Assembly: GCA_030431475.1 (NCBI GenBank)
Contig: JAUIJD010000007.1
Location: forward strand, 46,288 to 110,287
Length of the DNA stretch: 64,000 nucleotides
Reading direction: 5' to 3'
DNA from: Verrucomicrobiia bacterium
GTDB lineage: Bacteria; Verrucomicrobiota; Verrucomicrobiia; Verrucomicrobiales; Akkermansiaceae
Shown: positions 1-11,872 of the stretch, one piece after another
Numbering within the stretch: the stretch's first letter is position 1
How the letters are laid out: the number at the start of each line of letters is the position of its first letter
Made by a program: the position numbers and the translations under genes
The notes under the pieces: generated by a model
Seen by the model: only the letters and a program-made list of their open reading frames with translations
Databases searched by the model: none
Told to the model about the DNA's origin: nothing

Positions 1-2
1 TC

Positions 3-1016
<1,014 letters not shown>

Positions 1017-1017
1017 A

Positions 1018-1048
1018 TCAAGGAGGGGCTCCTTCCAGGTGCCCCGGC
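1018..1048 (+). repeat. 31-bp direct repeat, left copy
   Basis: This 31-bp stretch begins two bases after the pntB stop and matches 3897-3927 at 29 of 31 positions by eye. It contains a small hairpin, AAGGAG-GGG-CTCCTT (1020-1034). The two copies flank the regulator/kinase/repeat-protein module. They could be leftovers of insertion or duplication of the module, or a dispersed 3'-end element. Confidence 0.6.
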
Positions 1049-1050
1049 AT

Positions 1051-1080
1051 CATCTTTCCAACATCTTTCCCCGGGATACT
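1051..1080 (+). promoter_or_regulatory. Putative response-regulator direct-repeat operator with -10
   Basis: Two CATCTT half-sites (1051-1056 and 1062-1067, 11 bp apart) are followed 7 nt later by a -10-like GATACT (1075-1080). The same arrangement recurs at 3217-3246 before the repeat-protein gene. OmpR-family regulators commonly bind direct half-sites spaced 10-11 bp and overlapping the -35 position, so autoregulation by the adjacent regulator is inferred. Confidence 0.6.
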
Positions 1081-1138
1081 CCAGGTCCGGAGAATCAACT
1101 TGCCCCGCGAAGCGCCGGGGAAGGAAATGGAGGAAACC

Positions 1139-1813
1139 ATGCGCGTGTTGCTCGTCGAAGACTCGAACCGGCTGCGGGCCGCGGTGGCCCGCGCGCTGAA
1201 GCGGACGGGCTACGTGGTCGACGAGGCCGAGGACGGCGAGGTCGGCCTGTGGCGGGCCCGGGAGTTCGCCTACGATGCGGTGGTGCTCGACCTGATGCTG
1301 CCGAAAATGGACGGCCTCGAGGTGCTGGCCACGCTGCGCGGCGAGGAGAACCGGGTGCCCATCCTGCTGCTCACCGCGCGCAACACGGTGGAGGACCGCG
1401 TGGCCGGCCTGCGCGGCGGCGCCGACGACTATCTCGGCAAGCCCTTCGCACTGGAGGAGCTGCTGGCGCGTGTCGATGCCCTGTGCCGGCGCCGTTTCGA
1501 CCACCCCTCGACCTGCATCCGGGTCGGTGACCTGGAAATCGACACCGATCGCCGCACCGCCGTGCGCGGCGGAACGACCCTCGACCTTACGCCGCGCGAG
1601 TACCGCCTGCTGCACGTCCTGGCGCTGCAGCCGGACAAGGTGCTGGAGCGCCCGGAACTCGAGGAGCACCTCTACGACGACCTGGCCTCGCCGATGAGCA
1701 ACGTCGTCGATGCCACGGTCTATCAGCTCCGTCGCAAGCTGAAGGCGGCGGGCGAGGGCACGCCGATGATCCAGACCCGCCGCGGTCAGGGCTACGTGAT
1801 GGAGGCGTCATGA
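1139..1813 (+). CDS. OmpR-family response regulator
   Basis: A 224-aa response regulator. The receiver domain (1-115) has the acidic pocket near E7/D8, phospho-acceptor D51 in VVLDLMLPK, T79 and K101 in YLGKPF. The OmpR/PhoB winged helix follows (about 125-222), with LTPREYRLL and RRGQGYVM typical of the family. The ATG at 1139 is preceded by GGAGG at a good distance; an in-frame ATG at 1127 is possible. The stop overlaps the kinase start (ATGA), so the two genes are translationally coupled. The promoter carries the same direct repeats as the promoter of the repeat-protein gene at 3298, which suggests a very small regulon including itself. The stimulus is unknown; the closest subgroup by sequence feel is the CusR/QseB-like regulators. 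Confidence 0.93.
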   Translation: MRVLLVEDSNRLRAAVARALKRTGYVVDEAEDGEVGLWRAREFAYDAVVLDLMLPKMDGLEVLATLRGEENRVPILLLTARNTVEDRVAGLRGGADDYLGKPFALEELLARVDALCRRRFDHPSTCIRVGDLEIDTDRRTAVRGGTTLDLTPREYRLLHVLALQPDKVLERPELEEHLYDDLASPMSNVVDATVYQLRRKLKAAGEGTPMIQTRRGQGYVMEAS

Positions 1814-3165
1814 AATCGATCCGCCGCCGCCTGACCTCCGTCCTTGTCGCCGGCATCGGCGTGCTCGGCGTCGGCGCCGGCACCGCGGTTTACTATTCCT
1901 ATCGCGCGGGCCTCATGGCCGGCTTCGAGTCGGAACTGCAGACGCTCTGCCGACAGGTGCGCACGGCCGGCTCGCCGGGCGGGGGTGGGGGCCCGCGGCG
2001 GGGTGGCCCGTGGCGAAGCTTCGAGCCGGACTCGATGGCGGCACTCGGCCCCGGGATCTACTGGCAGGTCCGCGAGGACGAGGGCGACACGCTTCATCGC
2101 TCCGACAATCTCGCCGCGGACCTGCCGTGGCCGGACGGCGAGCGGGCGGAGCTCGCCGTGCTCGACGACGGCACCCGCGTGATGGCCGCCGCCCACCGTT
2201 TCGGCATGGGACGCGGCATGCAGATGGAGGTCTGCGTCGCCCGCCCGTTCGACGAGGTCGAGGCGAAGCTGGCACGCCTTTTCTGGATCCTCGTGGCGAC
2301 CGGGGGTGGTCTGATGGTCCTCACCGGGCTCGGCGTGCGCTTCGCCGTGGGGGCCGGGCTGGCCCCGCTCCGGCGGATTGCCGGCGAGGTCGATCGCATC
2401 GACGCCGACTCGCTCGACGAACGCTTCGGCGAGCGCGATCTGCCGGAGGAACTCCGGCCCATCGTCGAGCGGCTCAATTCGTTGATGGAGCGGATGGGCC
2501 GGAGCTTCGCCCGCGAGCGACGATTCAGCGCCGACCTCGCTCACGAGATGCGCACGCCGGTGGCCGAGGCCAGGGCGATCGCCGAGGGCGCCGTGAAGTG
2601 GCCGGAGGAGGGCGGGCCCGACGCGTGGCGCGACGTGGTCGCCTCGATGGAGCGGATGGAGAACGTCGTCCACTCGATGCTGCAGCTGGCCCGGATCGAG
2701 CGCGAGCGTCCCGGTGACGCGGCCGGCTCGTTCCCGCTGGCGCCGCTGGTCGGGGAACTTTGGGCCGACCACCGCGCCAGGGCCGACGCCCGGCGCGTGA
2801 CGCTGCGGATGGAACCTACGGGAGACATCGTACTGAAGGGCGACCGTGCCTGGTGGGCCCACCTGCTCGGCAACCTGCTCGGCAATGCCGCCGAGTACGC
2901 CGACGAAGGCGGGAGCGTGGAAGTGTCCGGCGGCGACGGCCGCACGGTGCTGGCCGTGCGCAATCCCGCCTCGGACCTGGATCCGGCGACGGTCGACAAG
3001 CTCTTCGACCGCTTCTGGCGGGCCGACGAGGCCCGGGGTGAGAGCGCCCACTGCGGCCTCGGGCTGTCCCTGGCGAGGGCCTGTGCCGAGGCCATGGGCT
3101 ACCGGCTCGAAGCGTCGCTGGAGCCGGACCGGCAGCTCGAGATCCGCGTCGTGCGCCCGAACTGA
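1810..3165 (+). CDS. Membrane sensor histidine kinase
   Basis: A 451-aa partner kinase for the upstream regulator, overlapping it by 4 bp. TM1 lies at about 8-30 and TM2 at about 158-180, leaving a periplasmic loop of roughly 125 residues that includes a Gly/Pro/Arg-rich stretch (about 55-68) and a Met-rich FGMGRGMQM segment (131-139). A HAMP linker follows, then the dimerisation/phospho-acceptor helix with H245 in LAHEMRTPVAEA, then a HATPase_c domain with the N-box (NLLGNAAEYAD) and a GLGLSLA G-box near the C-terminus. The loop matches no sensor domain I recognise; the Met and Gly/Arg features might fit metal or peptide sensing, but that is speculation. Signal transfer to D51 of the 1139 product is the obvious role. 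Confidence 0.93.
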   Translation: MKSIRRRLTSVLVAGIGVLGVGAGTAVYYSYRAGLMAGFESELQTLCRQVRTAGSPGGGGGPRRGGPWRSFEPDSMAALGPGIYWQVREDEGDTLHRSDNLAADLPWPDGERAELAVLDDGTRVMAAAHRFGMGRGMQMEVCVARPFDEVEAKLARLFWILVATGGGLMVLTGLGVRFAVGAGLAPLRRIAGEVDRIDADSLDERFGERDLPEELRPIVERLNSLMERMGRSFARERRFSADLAHEMRTPVAEARAIAEGAVKWPEEGGPDAWRDVVASMERMENVVHSMLQLARIERERPGDAAGSFPLAPLVGELWADHRARADARRVTLRMEPTGDIVLKGDRAWWAHLLGNLLGNAAEYADEGGSVEVSGGDGRTVLAVRNPASDLDPATVDKLFDRFWRADEARGESAHCGLGLSLARACAEAMGYRLEASLEPDRQLEIRVVRPN

Positions 3166-3214
3166 AGCGCCCGGCTGCCGGGAGGGGCCGCCCCCGCGAC
3201 CTTTCCTGCCACCC

Positions 3215-3246
3215 GTCATCTTCGGGTCATCTTCCCCGGGTATCGT
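3215..3246 (+). promoter_or_regulatory. Putative operator/promoter of the repeat-protein gene
   Basis: GTCATCTTC occurs at 3215-3223 and again at 3226-3234 (11 bp apart), followed by CCCCGGG and a -10-like TATCGT (3241-3246). The distance from the second CATCTT to the -10 is 7 nt, the same as at 1062-1080. This is the second copy of the inferred regulator-binding promoter. Confidence 0.6.
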
Positions 3247-3297
3247 GGGGGTGCCATCAAGGCACAACGGTGGCAAAACCAACACCAACGAGATATC

Positions 3298-3834
3298 ATG
3301 AAAACTCTACTCATCAGCGTCGGATGCCTCGCCCTCGGGCTTCACGGTGTGGAAGCCGGAAACGGCGAGCCGCTCCGCCACGGTCAACCGGGCCTCGAGC
3401 AGGCGGGCGATCAAGTCGCCAAGGGCAAGGGCGGAGGCCAGGGTCAGGGCGAGCAGAAGCGCAAGCGCCAGCGCGCGGGTGGCGGCGACTGCGATGGCGA
3501 CTGCGACCAGCTGCTGGCCAAGGGCAAGGGCGGCGGTGGCGGCAAGGGGGCCGGCAATGGAAACGGCAACGGCCAGGGCGAACCAAAGCGCAAGCGCCAG
3601 CGTGACGGTGACGGCGATTGCGACCAGCTGCTCGCGAAAGGCAAGGGCGGTGGCGGCGGCAAGGGGGCCGGCAATGGAAACGGCAACGGCCAGGGCGAAC
3701 CAAAGCGCAAGCGCCAGCGTGACGGCGATGGCGACTGCGACCAGCTGCTCGTGCAGTGCGACGGTTCGGGCCCGGGCCAGGGCAAAGGAAAAGGCCGCGG
3801 TCGGGGTTGCGGCGGAGGCTGCGGCACGGCTTGA
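3298..3834 (+). CDS. Secreted Gly/Lys/Asp/Cys repeat protein
   Basis: A 178-aa protein of unknown family. Residues 1-20 form a classic signal peptide with likely cleavage after VEA. The mature part is low complexity: a 39-residue unit (117 bp) occurs twice almost perfectly, plus a diverged first copy and a partial last copy. Each unit has a Gly/Lys stretch (KGKGGGGGKG), a GNGNGNGQG stretch, a basic patch KRKRQR, an acidic DGDGDCD and then QLL. DGDGDCD resembles the loop of Ca-binding EF-hand/dockerin repeats (DxDxDG), and the mature protein holds about seven Cys, so metal or disulfide chemistry is possible. It sits directly downstream of the sensor kinase and shares the regulator's promoter architecture, so it is probably the main output of the two-component system. 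Function unknown. Confidence 0.8.
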   Translation: MKTLLISVGCLALGLHGVEAGNGEPLRHGQPGLEQAGDQVAKGKGGGQGQGEQKRKRQRAGGGDCDGDCDQLLAKGKGGGGGKGAGNGNGNGQGEPKRKRQRDGDGDCDQLLAKGKGGGGGKGAGNGNGNGQGEPKRKRQRDGDGDCDQLLVQCDGSGPGQGKGKGRGRGCGGGCGTA

Positions 3835-3850
3835 GTCGATCGAAATTCCC

Positions 3851-3896
3851 GGTCCCGATTGGAAGCTCATGGCTCTTCCGGTCGGGACCATTTTCT
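3851..3896 (+). terminator. Intrinsic terminator after the repeat-protein gene
   Basis: GGTCCCGA (3851-3858) pairs with TCGGGACC (3882-3889), with an inner stem GGAAG/CTTCC (3861-3865/3875-3879), followed by the T-rich ATTTTCTT. It ends the regulator/kinase/repeat-protein module. Confidence 0.75.
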
Positions 3897-3927
3897 TCAA
3901 GGAAGGGCTCCTGCCAGGTGCCCCGGC
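3897..3927 (+). repeat. 31-bp direct repeat, right copy
   Basis: Matches 1018-1048 at 29 of 31 bases, in the same orientation. It starts immediately after the terminator, so the pair encloses exactly the operator, regulator, kinase, repeat-protein gene and terminator (about 2.85 kb). Confidence 0.6.
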
Positions 3928-4088
3928 GGATTCGGCTCATCCGGCAGCCGCTCCTTGGAAGCAAATTCGGCAGCGTCCCCGGTCATCGGGCCGTTTCCCG
4001 CCGGATGGCTTCCGCAACGGGCGTTTCTGCTGGATGGCGGAGCCCATCGACGCTGTGATGGGCCGGATGATCCAACCATCCGGACGCC

Positions 4089-5261
4089 ATGCTCAATCTC
4101 GCACTTTTCGGACCGCCCGGTGCCGGGAAAGGCACCCAGTCGGAACGGCTGATCGACGATCACAAGCTGTTCTACATTTCCACCGGCGACCTGCTGAGGA
4201 GGGAGTTGAAGGAGAAGACCCGGCTCGGCCTTGAGGCGCAGGAGATCATCGCGGCCGGCGGGCTCGTTTCCGACGAGATCATCGTCCAGATCATCGAGCA
4301 GACCATCACCGAAAATCCGGATGCCGGCGGCTTTCTCTTCGACGGGTTCCCGCGGACCTACATCCAGGCCTACATCCTCGACGGCCTGATGATGAAGCTG
4401 AACACCTCGCTGCATTGCCTGATCAGCCTCGAGGTGCCCGAGGAGGAATCGGTCCGGCGCCTGCTCGAACGCGGCAAGACCTCGGGGCGCTCCGACGACA
4501 ACGAGGCGGTGATCCGCAACCGCCTGCGCGAGTACCGCGAGAAGACCCTGCCGGTGCTGAATTTCTACCGCGACAAGGGGATCTGCCACGACATCGACGG
4601 CACTGGCACGGTCGAGGAGGTGGCGGAGCGGATCCAGAAGGTCGTCGCCGGCGAGCTGCGCAAGCGCCTGCTGAACATCTGCGTCTTCGGTTACCCGGGA
4701 TCCGGGCGTGGCTCGCAGAGCCAGATGCTGGCGGAGAAGTACGGCCTCGAGTTCGTCGCCACCGGGCGGATGCTCGAGGAGGAGATCCGCAGCGGCAGCG
4801 AGCTGGGCGAGCGGGTGAAGCAGCTCTACGAAAGCGGCGAGCTGGTGCCCGACGAGATCGTCGTCCGCCTGATCGAGCGCAAGCTCGAGCAGACCCGCGA
4901 CACGGCGAAGGGGTACATCTTCAAGGGCTACCCGCGGACCCTGGTGCAGTCGTACATCCTCGACGGCCTGCTCAGGAAGCACGGCTCGTCCCTGAACATG
5001 ATCCTCGAGATCGACGTGCCGACGCTGGAGCTGATCAGCCGTCTCGACGCCCGCTCGAAGACCGAGCGGGCGATGCCCTACGACAGCGAGCTGCCGAAGA
5101 TCGTGAAGCGCCTGCAGGAGCACGAAACCAAGACCGTGCCGGTGATCGAGAAGTACAAGAAGCTCCACGGCGTCGAGCGGATCGACGGGCGAGGGGACTT
5201 CGACGAAGTCGCGGAGCGCGTCTCGGCGGTGGTCGAGCGGGCGTTCAAGCACATGCGCTAG
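4089..5261 (+). CDS. adk: Tandem two-domain adenylate kinase, second domain degenerate
   Basis: 390 aa, about twice the usual adenylate kinase length. Domain 1 (1-190) is canonical: P-loop GPPGAGKGT (8-16), STGDLLRR, FDGFPRT (84-90) and the LID region; it should interconvert ATP+AMP and 2 ADP. Domain 2 (about 194-390) repeats the fold but is altered at key points: the P-loop reads GYPGSGRGS (201-209) with Arg207 in place of the Walker A lysine, TGRML replaces TGDLL, and FKGYPRT has Lys279 in place of the conserved Asp. Domain 2 is therefore probably catalytically weak or regulatory. No strong Shine-Dalgarno precedes the ATG. The gene converges on the methyltransferase with a 4-bp overlap. Confidence 0.9.
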   Translation: MLNLALFGPPGAGKGTQSERLIDDHKLFYISTGDLLRRELKEKTRLGLEAQEIIAAGGLVSDEIIVQIIEQTITENPDAGGFLFDGFPRTYIQAYILDGLMMKLNTSLHCLISLEVPEEESVRRLLERGKTSGRSDDNEAVIRNRLREYREKTLPVLNFYRDKGICHDIDGTGTVEEVAERIQKVVAGELRKRLLNICVFGYPGSGRGSQSQMLAEKYGLEFVATGRMLEEEIRSGSELGERVKQLYESGELVPDEIVVRLIERKLEQTRDTAKGYIFKGYPRTLVQSYILDGLLRKHGSSLNMILEIDVPTLELISRLDARSKTERAMPYDSELPKIVKRLQEHETKTVPVIEKYKKLHGVERIDGRGDFDEVAERVSAVVERAFKHMR

Positions 5262-5983
5262 GTCTCCGACGGGTCCGGAGGAAGACGTCCGACCAACTGC
5301 GTGGCGCAGCCGAAGAAATGGTGTCGACACTCCACTTCGAGACCCTCCTCGCGAAAGATCGGGACCAGAGCATCGCAGTTTCCGAACTCGGACGTGTAGC
5401 GCCAGAGCAGGCGGTAGTTGTCCGGATTGCCCAGGAGCAGGGCTCCGAGCAGCGGGACGTAGGATTTCACGTAGAAGCGGAAGAAGAACCGCAGGACCCG
5501 GTTCGGCGGCATCGAGAACTCAAGCAGGCTGAAGCGACCGCCCGGCTTCAGCACCCGCCGGATCTCACGGGCCAGCAGGGGGAGCTCGTTGCGGGCCAGG
5601 GTTTTCAGCCCGAAGGTGGACGTGACCACGTCGTAGCAGTCGTCCGGGCGGGGAACGCGCAAGGCATTGGCATGGACGACCTCGCAGGCCCGGTGCGGGT
5701 GGCGGTCCACGGTGGCCCGGGCCCGCTCGCACATCACCGGACACCAGTCGATCAGATCGACCCGGGTCGTTGACCCGAATCGCCGCTTCAGATGCCCCAG
5801 GCATTCGGCCCCGCCCGTCATCAGGTCGAGGGCCGATTCGGCGCTCCCTTCGAGGGAGTGGACGGCCCGCCGCCGCCACCACCACGCGAAACCCAGGGAC
5901 GACAGAAGGTTCACCAGACCGTAGGTTCCGGCCATCTCGGCGAACAGGCGTTTGACGTAGGACTCGGAGTGAATGTCGTCCAT
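5258..5983 (-). CDS. UbiE/COQ5-like SAM-dependent methyltransferase
   Basis: 241 aa. The protein begins near position 10 with YVKRLFAEMAGTYGLVN, which matches the N-terminal helix of UbiE/MenG-type C-methyltransferases. The SAM-binding motif is altered (ALDLMTGGAECLG instead of LDxxxGTG); later motifs DVVTSTFGLKTL and EIRRVLKPGGRFSLLEFS are clear. The substrate is not certain: quinone methylation is the family role, but no quinone genes are nearby and the glycine motif is unusual, so another small-molecule substrate is possible. The start was chosen at 5983 because the family's N-terminus begins there; the open frame runs further upstream. It is divergent from carB. Confidence 0.8.
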   Translation of the reverse strand: MDDIHSESYVKRLFAEMAGTYGLVNLLSSLGFAWWWRRRAVHSLEGSAESALDLMTGGAECLGHLKRRFGSTTRVDLIDWCPVMCERARATVDRHPHRACEVVHANALRVPRPDDCYDVVTSTFGLKTLARNELPLLAREIRRVLKPGGRFSLLEFSMPPNRVLRFFFRFYVKSYVPLLGALLLGNPDNYRLLWRYTSEFGNCDALVPIFREEGLEVECRHHFFGCATQLVGRLPPDPSET

Positions 5984-6184
5984 GCGTTCCGTGGGAAGGC
6001 GTAGAGCCCGGGCATCCCCGGCGCAATGCCCGCTTTCCCTCGCGAGCGGTGCGAGATCCGGCATTCCGTCTGCTTTTCCGGACAAGCCGCCCTTTACAAG
6101 CCGGGGCAGCCCTGCGAAACACCTTCCAATTTGCCCGGCGCGGCGCGGAATCTTCCGCCCGCCCGGCCATTCCCCGCGCACGTC

Positions 6185-9439
<3,255 letters not shown>

Positions 9440-9670
9440 GATCGACCTGAGCCCCGAGGGGGCGACGGGTGACAGCCCAAGGCGTCAGCCTTGGGGGTGG
9501 AAGGGGGGCGTCGATCGAGCCCCATGGGGCGACGGTTGGCAGCTTCAGCCTTGGGTGGACGGATGCGCAGGTCGATCCAGCCCCAAAGGGGCGATGGTTG
9601 GCAGCCCAAGGCTTCAGCCTTGGGGGATGGCAGGGCCGGTCGATCGAGCCCTGAAGGGGCGACGGGTGCT
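9440..9670 (+). repeat. REP-like palindrome array upstream of the transposase
   Basis: About four imperfect units of 60-70 bp start near 9441, 9510, 9571 and 9639, each beginning with (G/A)TCGAnC(G/C)AGCCC. Each unit carries a GCCCC..GGGGC hairpin, and most carry a second one, CCAAGGC-(4 nt)-GCCTTGG. The same motifs occur in inverted orientation on the other side of the transposase gene. REP-like elements mobilised by RAYT transposases look like this. Confidence 0.8.
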
Positions 9671-9704
9671 TGCGATTCACGGTTCGAGCGGTTCCGATCC
9701 TCCC

Positions 9705-10157
9705 ATGCCGCAATCCCTCGACCGCATCCTTCTCCATCTGGTCTTTTCGACGAAGGATCGCGAAGCGTGGCCTCTCGATGCGGTGCGCGATGAACTGCAC
9801 GCCTACATCGGCGGGCTCGTGCGGGAACAGAACGGGGCGTTGTTGGCGGCGGGATCCACCCAGGATCACATTCATCTCCTGATCGCGGCTCCTCGAACGG
9901 TTGCGCCCGCCGATTTGGTTCGGGAGGTGAAGTCGTTGAGCTCGGCGTGGCTGAAACGCAGGGAGGGGCGGCTGGCGAACTTCGCCTGGCAAAAGGGATA
10001 TGGCGTCTTTTCCGTGAGCCCGTCCCACCGGGATGAGGTGGAGCGGTATGTCAGGCATCAGGCGGAGCACCATCGGAAGCAGAGCTTTCAGGACGAGTAC
10101 CGGAGCTTGCTGAAGAAGTGCGGTGTCGAATGGGACGAGCGCTACGTTTGGGATTGA
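9705..10157 (+). mobile_element. REP-associated tyrosine transposase (IS200/Y1 family)
   Basis: 150 aa, a complete-looking Y1/HUH single-strand transposase. The HUH-type metal site is DHIHLL (H55, H57), and the candidate nucleophile is Y115 in VERYVRHQAEHH. The N-terminus RILLHLVFSTKDRE is typical of the TnpA_REP/IS200-like family. RAYTs cut and join ssDNA at REP palindromes and are usually single-copy, domesticated genes rather than free insertion sequences. Here the gene lies between palindrome arrays in opposite orientation, as expected for a REP-RAYT unit. The ATG at 9705 was chosen by homology; the open frame extends upstream through the repeats. Confidence 0.9.
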
Positions 10158-10377
10158 GCAGAGTCCCCGTCGCCCTTTCAGGGCTCAATGACTCCGCCCG
10201 GGACCGGGAGAACCCAAGGCTTGCGCCTTGGGCTGTCAACCATCGCCCCTTCGGGGCTCATAGGCGTCTTCTCGAACCGAGTGGCTGTCGAACATCGCGG
10301 CTTTGGGGCTCGTGGGTGGCCTGTTCCGTCCGAGGCATCGACTGGCGATCGAACCATCGCCCCTTCGGGGCTCATGC
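10158..10377 (-). repeat. REP-like palindrome array downstream of the transposase, inverted
   Basis: Reading on the minus strand gives the same units as at 9440-9670: GCCCC-GAA-GGGGCGATGG, then the CCCAAGGC..GCCTTGGG hairpin (plus-strand AACCCAAGGCTTGCGCCTTGGG near 10213). The GCCCCTTCGGGGCTCAT motif occurs near 10246 and 10361, with degenerate copies near 10170 and 10305. Confidence 0.78.
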
Positions 10378-10390
10378 TTGGCCAGCACCC

Positions 10391-11866
10391 TCACTCCGGC
10401 CGCGAGACCACGCGGAAGCCGAGATCGGGTCGGCGCTGGAGACGGTCGTCGGTCCACTCGCGGGTGAGGGCGCCGTTGGCGGGTTTGAGGAAGGAGCCGC
10501 CGATGATCACGATCTGCTTCGCACCCAGCGGATTGGCGGGGTTGATCGCCGGCCGGCGCGTCCATTCGGCAACCGATCCGGCCATGCCCCGCAGGCCGTT
10601 CGGCGTGCGATCGTTCATGCCGATGCCGGTCACGGGGCCCCAGGTGGCGGGTTTCAGGGCCGTGGGTTGCTCGACCTTGGCCCGGAGCGCGGCAAACCAC
10701 TCCTCCTGGGTGGGGAGGCGGCAGCCCTTCCAGTTGCAGTAGGCCGACGCGTCCCACCAGTCGATGCCGACGATGGGACAGTACAGATCCATCGCCCGGC
10801 CCTCCCACGTCGCGCCGTCACGGGCGGCGGTCAGCATCGATTCCCAGTCGTCGGGTTCGTGGCCGGTCTTGCTCTCCGGCTGGCCTTCGAGGTCGAAGAC
10901 GTCCCGCTCGTCGGGATTGAGTCGGTCCAGCACCTGCAGGAACTTCAGATACTCGCCGATGGTCACTTCGCAGGCGCCGATCTCGAACTCCGGCAGCTTC
11001 TCCATGCCGCCGTCGGGGGTCGGGTGCGGACCGGCTCCGATGCGCGCGGCCTCCGGGAGGGTGGGCTCGACTTTCGGCGGCGCCACCGAGCGATCGGGCA
11101 GAAGAATCGCGACGGCGGCGACGAGTGCCACCAGTCCGACGATCGCGCCGAGGATGGCGGGCGTGCGGGACTTCGAGGGAGCCGCCTGCGTCCGCGGGGC
11201 GCTCGGTGTCGACTTCGACTCGCGCAGCTGGTCTTCGATCTGCTCGCCGTAGGAACGGATGTCTTCCCAGGTCAGCGCCCGCTCGACTCCTTCGCCGCGC
11301 ATCCAGGCGAGGACGGTGAGGACGCGGCTCGCGCCCGGCAGGCCGTCGGCGACGAGGCCGGTGAGCATCTGTCCGAGGCTCGCGATGTCGGCCGCCGAGC
11401 GGTCGGGATCCGGCGTGCCGGCACACACGATGTTGCCGAGGCGGACCACGCCGTGGTTGTCGAAGTGGATGTCGGCGGGCGTCAGGGGATCCGTGGCCAG
11501 GCCCCGGGACTCGAGTTGCAGCATCGCCTCGGCCGTGCGCCGGAAGATGTGGGCGAGGTCGGCCGGCCGCATCGCCTCGCGCGCCGTCAGCCGGTCGGCG
11601 AGGCTGTGGCCGGCGATGTGTTCCAGCGCCGCGAAGCAGACCCCTTCATCGTCGACCGCCTCGTAGACCGATCCGACGAGCGGGTGGTCGACCGAGGCCT
11701 TGGCGCGGATGTTGGCGAGGAAGGCCTCGCGGCGTGAGGAATCGGTCAGCTCGATCAGCATCACCGGGCGTCCGACCGAGGCCTGCTCGGCCAGCCAGAC
11801 GACCTCTCCATCGCGTTCCTCGAGGATTTCGTTCAGGCGGTAGTCGCCGAGCGTGCGGGCTTCCAT
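10391..11866 (-). CDS. Membrane pseudokinase fused to a formylglycine-generating-enzyme-like domain
   Basis: 491 aa. Residues 1-215 follow a Ser/Thr protein kinase fold but lack the active-site motifs: the Gly-loop position reads ILEERDGEVVW, the catalytic HRDLKPxN position reads TDPLTPADIHFD, and DFG is replaced by RLGN. A single TM helix spans about 236-256. Residues 290-491 are an FGE-sulfatase/SUMF1-type (C-type-lectin-like) domain, with WDASAYCNWKGCRLPTQEEW, RGMAGSVAEWT, GGSF and DLGFRVV. Without kinase residues it probably binds a partner or ligand rather than phosphorylating; most bacterial FGE-like domains of this type are also non-catalytic. It lies 6 bp downstream of the TPR gene, so the two form an operon. 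Confidence 0.85.
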   Translation of the reverse strand: MEARTLGDYRLNEILEERDGEVVWLAEQASVGRPVMLIELTDSSRREAFLANIRAKASVDHPLVGSVYEAVDDEGVCFAALEHIAGHSLADRLTAREAMRPADLAHIFRRTAEAMLQLESRGLATDPLTPADIHFDNHGVVRLGNIVCAGTPDPDRSAADIASLGQMLTGLVADGLPGASRVLTVLAWMRGEGVERALTWEDIRSYGEQIEDQLRESKSTPSAPRTQAAPSKSRTPAILGAIVGLVALVAAVAILLPDRSVAPPKVEPTLPEAARIGAGPHPTPDGGMEKLPEFEIGACEVTIGEYLKFLQVLDRLNPDERDVFDLEGQPESKTGHEPDDWESMLTAARDGATWEGRAMDLYCPIVGIDWWDASAYCNWKGCRLPTQEEWFAALRAKVEQPTALKPATWGPVTGIGMNDRTPNGLRGMAGSVAEWTRRPAINPANPLGAKQIVIIGGSFLKPANGALTREWTDDRLQRRPDLGFRVVSRPE

Positions 11867-11872
11867 GACGGG

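Noticed and set aside
9705..10157. Active IS200 insertion sequence
   Set aside because: No accessory TnpB and no typical IS ends; the flanking REP arrays fit a resident RAYT better.
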